NCBI RefSeq assembly: GCF_012241385.1
Contig: NZ_JAAVXB010000009.1
Coordinates: 124,001 to 188,000 of the forward strand
Reading direction: 5' to 3'
Origin: Solimonas marina
GTDB taxonomy: Bacteria; Pseudomonadota; Gammaproteobacteria; Nevskiales; Nevskiaceae
DNA: 64,000 nt
Shown here: positions 47,649 through 57,657 of the stretch, piece after piece
Layout of the letters: every line of letters begins with the position of its first letter
Position numbering within the stretch: the first letter of the stretch is position 1
The notes under the pieces: model-generated
Databases searched by the model: none
What the model was told of the DNA's origin: nothing
Seen by the model: the letters and a program-made list of their open reading frames with translations, nothing else
Position numbers and translations under genes: made by a program

Positions 47649-48557
47649 ATGAATCGTCTCGATGCCATGCAGATCTTTGCGCGGGTGGCCGAGCTGAGCA
47701 GTTTCACGCGCGCCGCCGAGCTGCTGGGGCTGCCCAAGGCCAGCGTTTCGACGGCGGTGCAGCAGCTCGAGAGCGAACTGGGCGTGCGTCTGCTGCACCG
47801 CACGACGCGTCGCGTCGAGCTGACGCAGGACGGTCGTGCGTTCTACGAGCGTTGCCTCGATCTGCTGGCCGACGTCGACGAGCTGTCGACAATGTTCCAG
47901 CACGATCAGGCGCTGTCGGGGCGGCTGCGCGTCGACATGTCGAGCGGACTGGCGAGCCTGTTCGTCGTGCCGCGACTGCCGGAATTTCTCGACGCACATC
48001 CACAACTGCAGTTGGAGCTGAGCAGCACCGATCGCCGCGTCGACCTGGTGCGTGAGGGTTTCGACTGCGTGCTCCGCGTCGGCATCCTCGGCGACAGCAC
48101 GCTGGTGGCGCGGCCGTTGGGGGCGCTGCGCATCGTCAATTGTGCGAGTCCTGACTACCTGCGCCGCTACGGTACGCCGCGCACGCTGGACGATCTGGCC
48201 GGGCATCGGCTCGTCGACTACGTGCCGACGCTGGGCGCGCGCAGCAGCGGTTGGGAATATCCAGACGGCGAGGGCGGCTACCGCACCTTGCAGATGCCGG
48301 TGGCGCTGACCGTCAACAATGCCGAGGCCTATGAGGCGGCGTGCCTCGCCGGACTCGGCTTGGTGCAGATTCCGTCCGCCGGCAAGCAGGCGCTGTTCGA
48401 TGACGGGCGTCTGGTCGAGGTGTTGACCGACTTTCCGGCCGAGCCGATGCCGGTCACCGCGCTGTACGCGCATCGCCGCAACCTGTCGAAGCGGGTGCGC
48501 GTGTTCATGGACTGGGTGGCGGACATCCTGCGACCGCATCTGCTGGACCTGCACTGA
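47649..48557 (+). CDS. LysR-family transcriptional regulator
   Basis: A 302-residue LTTR. Winged helix-turn-helix at residues 1-65 (MQIFARVAELSSFTRAAELL, ASVSTAVQQLESELGVRLL, RTTRRVELTQDG), followed by the effector-binding domain. Its probable target is the divergent SDR gene. Inducer unknown. Confidence 0.9.
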   Translation: MNRLDAMQIFARVAELSSFTRAAELLGLPKASVSTAVQQLESELGVRLLHRTTRRVELTQDGRAFYERCLDLLADVDELSTMFQHDQALSGRLRVDMSSGLASLFVVPRLPEFLDAHPQLQLELSSTDRRVDLVREGFDCVLRVGILGDSTLVARPLGALRIVNCASPDYLRRYGTPRTLDDLAGHRLVDYVPTLGARSSGWEYPDGEGGYRTLQMPVALTVNNAEAYEAACLAGLGLVQIPSAGKQALFDDGRLVEVLTDFPAEPMPVTALYAHRRNLSKRVRVFMDWVADILRPHLLDLH

Positions 48558-48622
48558 GCAGCCCGCGTGCGGCGGGCATGCCGCTACACTCGGCACTCTT
48601 CCCTGCGACCCGGCATCCCGAT

Positions 48623-49036
48623 ATGAGCCAACTTGTTTCCGGTGCGTTCGAGGTCCAGCTTGAACCGCTCGATGTGGCGCTCGCCGACGAAGCGGGCGGC
48701 GCCACGCGCGGCCGTATGTCGATCGACAAGCAGTACCGTGGCGCACTCGACGGCCGCAGCCGTGGCGAAATGCTGACGGCAATGACGTCGACGCCGGGTT
48801 CGGCCGGCTATGTCGCGATCGAAAAATTCGTCGGCACGCTGCAGAGCCGGCGCGGCAGCTTCGTGCTGCAGCATCACGCAACGATGACGCGCGGTGCGCC
48901 GCAGCTCAACATCGTCGTCGTGCCGGACTCCGGTACCGACGAACTGCTTGGAATCAGCGGGCGCATGGACATCGTCGTCGAGGCGGGCGCGCATCGCTAC
49001 CGCTTTGACTACGAGCTGCCCGCAGCGGCTGCCTGA
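48623..49036 (+). CDS. DUF3224 family protein
   Basis: 137 residues, matching DUF3224: SGAFEVQLEPLDV, GRMSIDKQYRGALDGRSRGEM, VAIEKFVGTLQSRRGSFVLQHHATM and ISGRMDIVV, an antiparallel beta-barrel fold. Function unknown. ATG 48623 begins the family-like start. A TACACT hexamer at 48585-48590 could be its -10. Confidence 0.85.
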   Translation: MSQLVSGAFEVQLEPLDVALADEAGGATRGRMSIDKQYRGALDGRSRGEMLTAMTSTPGSAGYVAIEKFVGTLQSRRGSFVLQHHATMTRGAPQLNIVVVPDSGTDELLGISGRMDIVVEAGAHRYRFDYELPAAAA

Positions 49037-49051
49037 GCGGGCGCGGCCGGC

Positions 49052-49057
49052 TATACT
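49052..49057 (+). promoter_or_regulatory. -10 box of the fluoride-riboswitch transcript
   Basis: TATACT at 49052-49057 lies five bases before the aptamer begins, so RNA would start almost at the riboswitch. The -35 region is weak. Confidence 0.55.
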
Positions 49058-49062
49058 GCGCG

Positions 49063-49115
49063 CAGGAGATGGCATACCTCCTCGAACCGCCCGCAATGGG
49101 CTGATGATGCCTACT
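49063..49115 (+). promoter_or_regulatory. Fluoride riboswitch (crcB motif)
   Basis: The aptamer has GGAGATGGCAT at 49065-49075, CCTCCTCGAACCGCC and the signature GGCTGATGATGCCTAC at 49099-49114; GGCAT and ATGCC form the pseudoknot. Downstream, GCCTCG/CGAGGC (49119-49134) and a GTAGGC that can pair with the aptamer's GCCTAC form the expression platform before crcB. It switches the exporter on when fluoride is bound. Confidence 0.93.
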
Positions 49116-49195
49116 GTGCCTCGCGTGGCGAGGCCGTCGGTAGGCGCGATCTCCACGGCTTCCCCGCAGGCTTACTCGAACCTGGAGATGAGGGA

Positions 49196-49582
49196 ATGAC
49201 GGCCTCTGGCTTGCTCGCAGTCGGTGTCGGTGCCGCTCTCGGCGCGTGGTTGCGCTGGGCGCTCGGCCTGCTGCTCAACGGACTGTTTCCGGCGGTGCCG
49301 CCCGGCACGCTCGCCGCCAATCTGCTCGGCGCCTATGTGATCGGCGTCGGCATCGCGTTCTTCGCGCAAATGCCGCAGCTGGCGCCGGAGTGGCGCTTGT
49401 TGATCGTCACCGGTTTTTGCGGCGCGCTGACGACGTTTTCGACGTTTTCCGCGGAACTGTCATCGCTGTTCCAGCAAGGGCGCTTCGGCGTGCTGGCTGG
49501 CGCGGTGGCGGTGCACGTCGCCGGTTCGCTGGCGATGACGCTGGCCGGCATGGGCACCGTGCAGGTGCTGTCGCATCGATAA
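49196..49582 (+). CDS. crcB: Fluoride exporter CrcB/Fluc
   Basis: A 128-residue four-helix membrane protein that forms a dual-topology fluoride channel. [44 protein letters not shown] (the pore Phe/Thr-Ser stretch) and a fourth helix are all present. GAGGGA or GGAG precedes the ATG. It lies directly behind the fluoride riboswitch and 12 bp before the DUF190 gene. Confidence 0.96.
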   Translation: MTASGLLAVGVGAALGAWLRWALGLLLNGLFPAVPPGTLAANLLGAYVIGVGIAFFAQMPQLAPEWRLLIVTGFCGALTTFSTFSAELSSLFQQGRFGVLAGAVAVHVAGSLAMTLAGMGTVQVLSHR

Positions 49583-49594
49583 GTGGAGAACACG

Positions 49595-49912
49595 ATGAAC
49601 GGATATCAGATCAGCTTCTACATGCAGCAGAACGACCGTCATGACGGTCACGCGCTCTGCGACTGGCTCGTCAAGCTGGCCGGCGAACTCGAGCTGCGCG
49701 GCGTCACCGTGATCGCCGGCACCGAAGGCATCGGCCACGACGGCCGTCTGCATTCGGCGCACTTCTTCGAACTTGGCGATCAGCCGGTCAAGGTGATGAT
49801 GGCGGTCAATGAAGAGCAGTCGGACAAGCTGTTCGCGCGCCTCAAGGGCGAAAAGCTGCGCCTGTTCTACATCAAGGCGCCGGTCGAGTTCGGCGTCGTC
49901 GGCGAAGACTGA
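49595..49912 (+). CDS. DUF190 protein, partner of CrcB
   Basis: A 105-residue PII-like fold protein of the DUF190 family, often found with crcB. Features include ISFYMQQNDRHDGHALCDWLV, GVTVIAGTEGIG and MAVNEEQSDKLFARL. Probably regulates or assists fluoride export. Its tail overlaps the convergent desaturase gene by 46 bp. Confidence 0.9.
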   Translation: MNGYQISFYMQQNDRHDGHALCDWLVKLAGELELRGVTVIAGTEGIGHDGRLHSAHFFELGDQPVKVMMAVNEEQSDKLFARLKGEKLRLFYIKAPVEFGVVGED

Positions 49913-50778
49913 TCGGCCGCTGCAGCTTGGCCGTAGTGCTGCTCGGCCCAGGCCGGGTGGCGCACGAGAATGCGCGGATCGCGATAACGCCAGACGTCGC
50001 GCAGCAGGGTGCCGAGTTCGTGTAGCTGCAGATAGAACGGATTGCGTGAGCGCGACTGACGCTCGGTGACGCCGTAGGCGATCTCGCCGGCGTCGGCCTC
50101 GGCGCGGAAAGTGCCGAACAGCCGGTCCCAGATGATCAGCACGCCGCCGAAGTTGCGGTCGATCTGCTGCGGGTTCGAGCCGTGATGCACGCGGTGGTGC
50201 GACGGCGTGTTGAGTACCGCGCCGAAGCGGTCGAGCACGCTCGGTGCCTCGGTGTGCAGGAAGAACTGGTAGAGCAGATTCAGTTCGAGCGCGACGATCG
50301 CCCAGGTCTTGTCGAAGCCGACCAGCGCGATCGCGCCGGCGATCATCAGATTGCCGCCATTGAGCGCAACCAGATAGTTCTGGCGCAGCGCCGTCGAATA
50401 ATTCATGCGCTGCGACGAGTGATGCACGGCGTGCGAGGTCCAGAACCAGCGCACCTTGTGCCAGACATAGTGCGAGACGTAGAACGTGAAGTCGGTGATT
50501 ACAAAGATCAGCAGCACGCTCCAGACGCCATGCACCGGCTGGTATTGCAGGCCGTAAGGGTGGACGAGCGAGAAGAATGCGCCGCCGGCCAGCGCCACGA
50601 CCACGCCGTCGACGACCTTGTAGCTCAGGCCCATGGTCATGTTCGACAGCGTGTCGGCCAGCTCGTATTGCTCGGGGCGGCCGCGTCGCTTCCAGTACCA
50701 GGCTTCGGAGGCGACGACGCCGACGAAGATGACGCCGGCGGCGGCGATGAACATCAGGGCGTGCAGTACGTCTTGCAT
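49867..50778 (-). CDS. Sterol desaturase / fatty-acid hydroxylase family protein
   Basis: A 303-residue di-iron membrane enzyme. Four or five hydrophobic helices carry the histidine clusters of the superfamily: HYVWHK, HAVHHSS, a lone His near the fourth helix, and HHRVHHGS. It hydroxylates or desaturates a lipid. The acceptor is unknown. The stop codon overlaps the DUF190 gene end. Divergent from the AraC regulator. Confidence 0.9.
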   Translation of the reverse strand: MQDVLHALMFIAAAGVIFVGVVASEAWYWKRRGRPEQYELADTLSNMTMGLSYKVVDGVVVALAGGAFFSLVHPYGLQYQPVHGVWSVLLIFVITDFTFYVSHYVWHKVRWFWTSHAVHHSSQRMNYSTALRQNYLVALNGGNLMIAGAIALVGFDKTWAIVALELNLLYQFFLHTEAPSVLDRFGAVLNTPSHHRVHHGSNPQQIDRNFGGVLIIWDRLFGTFRAEADAGEIAYGVTERQSRSRNPFYLQLHELGTLLRDVWRYRDPRILVRHPAWAEQHYGQAAAADQSSPTTPNSTGALM

Positions 50779-50902
50779 CGGAGTCCTCCATGCCGGCCTG
50801 CGGACCGGTCGACGATGGCGCCATCATCGCCGTTCGCCGTAGGCCTGTATTGACGCCCGATTTTCATTTTTGACATTCTCCGCCACCGAGGAGAATGCGG
50901 TC

Positions 50903-51952
50903 ATGGCGGAAAACGTCTACGTCTCGGCGTCACTGGCCGAGTTGCTGCGCCAGTATCTGGACGACGAAAAGCTCGACATCGGCGGCCTGCGCGAGCGGCT
51001 CGGCACGCTGGCGGCGCAGCCGCGCATGGCGGCCGAAACCTGGTGGGCGCTGTTGCAGCAGATCGCCGACGCGCGGCCGCGGCCGGTCACCGGCCTGTGG
51101 ATCGGCCGCAGCGCGCGGCCGCATCACGTCGGCGTGCTCGGCTATCTGGCGATGTCCTGCGAGACGCTCGGCCAGGCCTTGCTGCGCTTCCAGCGCTTCC
51201 AGCCGCTGCTGCACAACCTGACGCCGACCCTCGCGCAGCGCCGCGGCGACGAATTCCGCCTCAGTTGGGATGCGTCATATGCGCGCTCGACGCGGCTTTC
51301 CGACGAGGTGCTGGTGTCGGCGCTGCTGACGCTGGCGCGCCAGCTCAGCGGTCGCGGCGATCTGCGCCTGCGCGCCGTCGAATTTCCGGGCGAGGCGCCA
51401 GCGGACCTCACGCCGTACACGGATTTCCTGCAGTGCGCGGTGCACTTCGGCAGCCATTCGCTGGTCGTCCATCTCGACGCCGCGACCCTGGCGCTGCCCA
51501 TCGACACCCGCGATCCGCATCTGCGCGCACTGCTCGACCAGCAGGCCGAAGCCTTGCTGCAGACGCTGCCGCGGGTCGATGCGCTGGTCGGGCAGTTGCA
51601 GCAGGCCATCGTCCAGGCCCTGCAAGACGGCGAGCCGACGCTGGAACAACTGGCGCGGCGCATGGGCCAGTCGTCGCGCACGCTGTATCGGCAACTACAG
51701 GCCCGCGGCCTGACCTACAAGTCCATGCTCGCCGACACGCGCCTGGCCTTGGCGCAGCGCTATCTGGCCGATCCGAAGCTGAGCCTGCCGGAAATCGCGC
51801 TGTTGCTCGGCTACTCCGAGCAAAGCGCGTTCACGCGCGCGTTCAAAAGCTGGTGCGGCGACACGCCGCTGCGCTATCGCCGTGCCGGCGCGGCGCTTAC
51901 GCCTGCGTCGCCTCGCGATCCTGCTGCGCGAAAATCTCTGCGGCCAGGCTGA
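50903..51952 (+). CDS. AraC-family transcriptional regulator (arabinose-binding N-domain type)
   Basis: A 349-residue regulator. The N-terminal half fits the AraC-type arabinose-binding domain (PF12625 style) of the OruR/ArgR-like group; the C-terminal two helix-turn-helix motifs are LEQLARRMGQSSRTLYRQLQ and LPEIALLLGYSEQSAFTRAF. GAGGAG lies before ATG 50903. The divergent hydroxylase gene is a likely target. Its end overlaps pcaDC (convergent) by 56 bp. Confidence 0.9.
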   Translation: MAENVYVSASLAELLRQYLDDEKLDIGGLRERLGTLAAQPRMAAETWWALLQQIADARPRPVTGLWIGRSARPHHVGVLGYLAMSCETLGQALLRFQRFQPLLHNLTPTLAQRRGDEFRLSWDASYARSTRLSDEVLVSALLTLARQLSGRGDLRLRAVEFPGEAPADLTPYTDFLQCAVHFGSHSLVVHLDAATLALPIDTRDPHLRALLDQQAEALLQTLPRVDALVGQLQQAIVQALQDGEPTLEQLARRMGQSSRTLYRQLQARGLTYKSMLADTRLALAQRYLADPKLSLPEIALLLGYSEQSAFTRAFKSWCGDTPLRYRRAGAALTPASPRDPAARKSLRPG

Positions 51953-53096
51953 AGGCGTGGTTGGCGGCCGGCACGCCGCAATAGATCGCCGCCTGCATCA
52001 GCAGCTCCTTGATCTCGTCGCGGGTCACGCCGTTGTGGCGCGCGGCGTTCAGATGCAGCTTCAGCTCGCCGTCGCGACCGAGCGCGATCAGCATCGCGAT
52101 CGTCAGCAGCGAGCGGGTGTGACCCGGCAGGCCGGCGCGCGTCCAGATCTCGCCCCAGGCGTTGCGCGTGATGGCGTCCTGGAATTCGGCATTGAACGGT
52201 GTGACGTTCTGCAGCGAGCGGTCGACATGCGCACTGCCCAGCGTTTCGCGGCGGCGCGCCAGGCCGATCGCATAGCGCGCGTCCTCGTGCAGATGCTGGA
52301 CCACGTCGACGCCGAGGAAGCGCAGCACGGCGGCATCGAAGGCCGCCTGCGACTCGATGTTCGACAGGTGCGCGCCGGAGATTTCGGCGACGCGGCCGTC
52401 GGCAACGCCAGCGGCGATGAAGCGTGCGTCGGCGACCGTCGTCACCTGATCGCCACGGCCGCCGACGACCAGGGTCGGTACCGTGATCGCCGCGAGTGCG
52501 CCGCGAAAGTCGGCATCGCGGACCGCCGCGCAGCCGCCGCAATAGCCGGGCGTCGTGAGCGATAGCAACTGGCGGTGTACGGCGTCGACCGCGGCCGGGT
52601 CGCGGTCGACGAATTCCGCCGTGAACCAGCGCCCGATCGAGGCGGCGGCGACATCGGTCATGCCCTTGGCGCGGACCTGGGCGATGCGCGCGTTCCAGCC
52701 GTCGGCCTGTCCGATCTTGGCCGCGGTGTTGCAGACGATCAGGCGCTGCAGACGCGCCGCGGCGTGGAGGCCCAGCCACTGGCCGGTCAGGCCGCCGATC
52801 GACAGGCCGCAGAAGTGCACGCGTTGCAGGCCCAGTGCGTCGAGCAGACCGACGACGTCGCGGCCGAGCGTCTCGATGCTGTAGTCGCCGTCCGGTGCAT
52901 CGGAATCGCCATGGCCGCGCATGTCGTAGCGCAATACGCGGAAATGTTCGGTGAACGCCGCGATCTGCGGATCCCACATCGCCAGCGTGGTGCCGAGCGA
53001 GTTGGACAGCACCAGCACCGGTGCGTCGGCGGCGCCGTCGCGGCGCTCGTCGAAGCGGTAATGCAGGCGGATACCGTTGGCTTGAACGTGAGGCAT
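51897..53096 (-). CDS. pcaL: Fused 3-oxoadipate enol-lactonase / 4-carboxymuconolactone decarboxylase (PcaDC, PcaL-type)
   Basis: A 399-residue bifunctional enzyme. Residues about 1-260 are an alpha/beta hydrolase (PcaD) with nucleophile GLSIGG, RYDMRGHGDSD and the catalytic His in SGAHLSNIE. Residues about 270-399 are the PcaC decarboxylase (FNAEFQDAITRNAWGEIW, RSLLTIAMLIALGR, NGVTRDEIKELLMQAAIYCG). The fusion converts 4-carboxymuconolactone to beta-ketoadipate in two steps. ATG shares one base with the pcaB stop (TAATG). The gene runs last in the pca operon. Confidence 0.95.
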   Translation of the reverse strand: MPHVQANGIRLHYRFDERRDGAADAPVLVLSNSLGTTLAMWDPQIAAFTEHFRVLRYDMRGHGDSDAPDGDYSIETLGRDVVGLLDALGLQRVHFCGLSIGGLTGQWLGLHAAARLQRLIVCNTAAKIGQADGWNARIAQVRAKGMTDVAAASIGRWFTAEFVDRDPAAVDAVHRQLLSLTTPGYCGGCAAVRDADFRGALAAITVPTLVVGGRGDQVTTVADARFIAAGVADGRVAEISGAHLSNIESQAAFDAAVLRFLGVDVVQHLHEDARYAIGLARRRETLGSAHVDRSLQNVTPFNAEFQDAITRNAWGEIWTRAGLPGHTRSLLTIAMLIALGRDGELKLHLNAARHNGVTRDEIKELLMQAAIYCGVPAANHAFSLAAEIFAQQDREATQA

Positions 53097-54457
53097 TACG
53101 AATGTCCGGAGGCAGGGACGTCGGCGAGCACGCGGTCGATGAACGCGTCGTTGTCGCCCAGCGTCGTCAGGGGATCGAACAGGGCGGCGAGCGCCGCGTC
53201 GTCCAGCAGCGCTGCGACCTGCGGGTCGTCGCCGAGCACCGCGCGTAGCGGTCGCTGTTCGGCGAGCACGCGCTTCGAAGCCTGTTCGACCAGGTGATGG
53301 GCAGTCGATTTGCCGAGCGCTTCGGCCAGTTTCATCGACGCGCGTTCGGCGAACAGCAGGCCGTGTGTGGCGTCGAGGTTGCGACGCATGCGCGCGGTGT
53401 CGACATCGAGGCCGGCGAGCACGTCCTGCATCGCGGCAAGGCTGCCGCCGGTCAAGCCGATCAGTTCGGGCAGGGTCTCCCATTCGGCCGGCCAGTTGCC
53501 GAGGCCGCGCTCGTGTTCCTGCGCCATCGCGCTGTACAGCGTCGCGACCAGATGCGGAGTGCGGATCGCGGCGGCCAGCGCGACGGCGCAGCCGACCGGA
53601 TTGCGCTTGTGCGGCATCGCCGATGAGCCGCCACGGCCGGCGCCGGCCGGTTCGAAGACCTCGGCGACCTCGGTCTGCATCATCAGCGACAGATCGCGGG
53701 CGATCTTGCCCAGCGTGCCGGCCAGCAGGCCGAACCAGGCGCCGACCTCGACGATGCGGTCGCGCTGCGTATGCCAGGGCAGGGCGGCTGCGCCGAGTTG
53801 CAGCTCGGCAGCGAGTGCACGACTCACGGCGTCGGCGTGCTCGCCGAGTGATGCCAGGGTGCCGGCGGCGCCGCCGAATTGCAGGACCAGCACGCGCGGC
53901 CGCAGTTCGTGCAGACGCGCGCGATGGCGCAGCAAGGCGTCGAGCCAGCCGGCGGTCTTCAGGCCGAAGGTGGTCGGCACCGCCTGCTGCAGCCAGGTGC
54001 GGCCGGCCATGACGCTGCGACGATGCGTGCGCGTCAGCGCCGCTAGGGTCTCGATCATTCGCGCCAGCGCGGCATCGACGTGATCGAAGACGTCACGCAA
54101 TTGCAGGACCAGCCCGGTGTCGATCACGTCCTGACTGGTCGCGCCCCAGTGCACCCAACGGGCGGCATCGGCGTCGTGCGCCTTGACCTCGGCGGTCAGC
54201 GCCTTGATCAGCGGAATGGCGAGGTTGCCGGCCAGCCGTGCGGCATCGCCGAGTGCCGCGACATCGTAATGACGGGCGTCGCAGGCGGCTGCGATCGGAG
54301 CCAGCGCCGATGTCGGCACCAGGCCGCAGCGCGACTGCGCGCGCGCCAGCGCCGCCTCGAACGCGAGCATCGCGTCGAGCCGCCGCGCGTCGCCCAGCAG
54401 CGCACGCGTCGCGTTGTCGACGAAGGTCCGGCCCAACAGCGAATCGTGGATGGACAT
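53096..54457 (-). CDS. pcaB: 3-carboxy-cis,cis-muconate cycloisomerase PcaB
   Basis: A 453-residue fumarase/aspartase-superfamily lyase that closes the lactone ring of 3-carboxymuconate. Superfamily signature GSSAMPHKRNP is present, with HWGATSQDVIDT in the middle. Continues the pca operon with 26 bp to pcaG. Confidence 0.95.
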   Translation of the reverse strand: MSIHDSLLGRTFVDNATRALLGDARRLDAMLAFEAALARAQSRCGLVPTSALAPIAAACDARHYDVAALGDAARLAGNLAIPLIKALTAEVKAHDADAARWVHWGATSQDVIDTGLVLQLRDVFDHVDAALARMIETLAALTRTHRRSVMAGRTWLQQAVPTTFGLKTAGWLDALLRHRARLHELRPRVLVLQFGGAAGTLASLGEHADAVSRALAAELQLGAAALPWHTQRDRIVEVGAWFGLLAGTLGKIARDLSLMMQTEVAEVFEPAGAGRGGSSAMPHKRNPVGCAVALAAAIRTPHLVATLYSAMAQEHERGLGNWPAEWETLPELIGLTGGSLAAMQDVLAGLDVDTARMRRNLDATHGLLFAERASMKLAEALGKSTAHHLVEQASKRVLAEQRPLRAVLGDDPQVAALLDDAALAALFDPLTTLGDNDAFIDRVLADVPASGHS

Positions 54458-54483
54458 GCGGCGATTATCGCGCGTCGCGGCGT

Positions 54484-55011
54484 TTAGTAGCTGAAGAACA
54501 CCGTTTCGTCGGCACCCTGCATGTGCAGGTCCCAGACGTAGCTGCCGTCCGTCGACGGCTTGGCGATCAGCGTCGCGCGCCGCGTGACGGGAACGAGCGC
54601 GAGGATCGGGTCTTCGCCGTTGGCCGCTTCGTCGTCGAAATAAACGCGCGTCGGGGCGTGCTTGAGCAGGCCGCGCATGAAGACGTTGACGACCAGATGC
54701 GGCGCTTGCAGCGTGCCGTTCGGTCCGGCGACGCGGCCGGGCTTGACGGTACGAAGTGTGAAGTTTCCGTCGGCGTCGAGCGGCACGCGCAGGAAGCCGG
54801 CGTCGCTGGCGTCGGCGTAGTGGCCGTTGGCGTCGGCCTGCCAGAACTCGAGGACGCCGTCGGTCACCGGCGTGCCCTTGCCGTCGAACACGCGGCCGTG
54901 GATGGTCACCGCGCCGGCCTGATCGCCGGCGTTGTCCGTGTGCACGCCGTTCTGGAAGCCGATGATGAAATACGGGCCGACGGTTTGCGAGGCGGTTTGC
55001 TGAAAGCTCAT
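54484..55011 (-). CDS. pcaG: Protocatechuate 3,4-dioxygenase alpha subunit PcaG
   Basis: A 175-residue alpha subunit of the non-haem iron enzyme that cleaves the ring of protocatechuate. QTVGPYFIIGFQ, GVLEFWQADANGHYAD and APHLVVNVFMRGLLKHAPTRVYF are family features. As usual, iron ligands sit in the beta chain. Starts one base after the pcaH stop. Confidence 0.95.
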   Translation of the reverse strand: MSFQQTASQTVGPYFIIGFQNGVHTDNAGDQAGAVTIHGRVFDGKGTPVTDGVLEFWQADANGHYADASDAGFLRVPLDADGNFTLRTVKPGRVAGPNGTLQAPHLVVNVFMRGLLKHAPTRVYFDDEAANGEDPILALVPVTRRATLIAKPSTDGSYVWDLHMQGADETVFFSY

Positions 55012-55012
55012 T

Positions 55013-55720
55013 TCACTGCTCCCAAGGCGTTTCGAGGCGACCGCGCAGGACGACGTCGAAGCGGTATGCGAGGGCGTACTCGGAGACGCAGTTTTCCCAG
55101 TCCAGCGATGAGACCAGGCGCATGCGTGCGGCTTCGTCGGCGGTCGCGCGGAAGATCGGATCGACGTCGAGCATCGGGTCGCCCGGGAAATACATCTGCG
55201 TGACCAGGCGCTGCGCCATGGCGTCGCCGAACACCGAGAAATGAATATGCGCCGGGCGCCAGGCGTTGTAGTGATTGCGCCACGGGTAGGCGCCGGGCTT
55301 GATGGTCTTGAAGCGGTAGCGGCCGTGCTCGTCGGTCATCACGCGACCTTCGCCGGAGAAATGCGGATCGAGCGGCGCATCGTGCTGATCGCGCTGATGC
55401 AGATAGCGGCCGGCGGCATTGGCCTGCCAGACTTCGACCAGGGTGTTGCGCACCGGTCTGCCGTTTTCGTCGAGTACGCGACCGGAGACGATGATGCGCT
55501 CGCCCTGCGGCGCGCCGCCGTTGCCGACGGTCATGTCGTCTTCGGCCTCGCCGAGGATGTCGCGCGAGAAGCGCGGGCCGGTCACTTCCGACAGCGTGCT
55601 CGGCATGGCGATCGGCGTCTGCGTCGGGCCGCGCAGCACGGTCGACGCATACGGCTCGAAGATGTAGTCGGGCTGCGTATTCCAGAACGGTTTGCGGTAG
55701 CCCCGAACTTCGTCAGACAT
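55013..55720 (-). CDS. pcaH: Protocatechuate 3,4-dioxygenase beta subunit PcaH
   Basis: A 235-residue catalytic subunit. The ferric ligands are visible as Tyr in GRYLHQ, Tyr in NHYNAW and the two His in RPAHIHFSV. ATG 55720 has a GAGGAGAAG site; the open frame runs 33 codons further up but lacks one. Follows pcaF after 50 bp. Confidence 0.96.
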   Translation of the reverse strand: MSDEVRGYRKPFWNTQPDYIFEPYASTVLRGPTQTPIAMPSTLSEVTGPRFSRDILGEAEDDMTVGNGGAPQGERIIVSGRVLDENGRPVRNTLVEVWQANAAGRYLHQRDQHDAPLDPHFSGEGRVMTDEHGRYRFKTIKPGAYPWRNHYNAWRPAHIHFSVFGDAMAQRLVTQMYFPGDPMLDVDPIFRATADEAARMRLVSSLDWENCVSEYALAYRFDVVLRGRLETPWEQ

Positions 55721-55770
55721 GCGCTTCTCCTCGGTGAAACAGGCCGCGCGCGATGGCGCGGCGTGATGAT

Positions 55771-56979
<1,209 letters not shown>

Positions 56980-56996
56980 GAAAGTCTCCTTGCGGC

Positions 56997-57647
56997 TCAG
57001 GCGCTGACCGTCGCGTCGTTGAGCGACAGGCCGGTGAGCGTGCGCAGCTCGTCGATCGACAGGCCGTCGACCATTTCGATCACGCTGGCGCCGTTCGCGC
57101 CCAGGTCGAAGACCGCGAGATCGGTGTAGACGCGCGACACGCAGCGCAGGCCGGTCAGCGGATAGCTGCATTCGGCGACCAGCTTGCTGTCGCCGCCCTT
57201 GGTCAGCAGGTCCATCATCACGAAAACTTGCTTGGCGCCGATTGCCAGGTCCATGGCACCACCGACGGCGGGGATCGCATCGGGCGCGCCGGTATGCCAA
57301 TTGGCCAAATCACCGTGCTGAGAAACCTGAAACGCGCCGAGCACGCAGATGTCGAGGTGGCCGCCGCGCATCATCGCGAACGAATCGGCGTGGTGGAAAT
57401 AGCAGCCGCCGGTCAGCAGCGTCACCGGCTGCTTGCCGGCGTTGATCAAGTCCGGATCTTCCTCGCCCTTGGCCGGGGCCGGGCCCATGCCGAGCAGACC
57501 GTTTTCGCTCTGCAGGAAGATTTCCTTGTCGGCCGGCAGAAAGTTGGCGACCTTGGTCGGCAGGCCGATGCCGAGATTGACGTAGGCGCCTTCAGGAATG
57601 TCGAGCGCGACGCGGGCCGCCATTTGGTCGCGGGTAAGCTTGTTCAT
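56997..57647 (-). CDS. pcaJ: 3-oxoadipate CoA-transferase subunit B PcaJ
   Basis: A 216-residue subunit with catalytic Glu in SENGLLG and [13 protein letters not shown]. It forms an alpha2beta2 enzyme with PcaI, moving CoA from succinyl-CoA to beta-ketoadipate. Ten bases separate it from pcaI. Confidence 0.95.
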   Translation of the reverse strand: MNKLTRDQMAARVALDIPEGAYVNLGIGLPTKVANFLPADKEIFLQSENGLLGMGPAPAKGEEDPDLINAGKQPVTLLTGGCYFHHADSFAMMRGGHLDICVLGAFQVSQHGDLANWHTGAPDAIPAVGGAMDLAIGAKQVFVMMDLLTKGGDSKLVAECSYPLTGLRCVSRVYTDLAVFDLGANGASVIEMVDGLSIDELRTLTGLSLNDATVSA

Positions 57648-57657
57648 CGCGGGCTCC

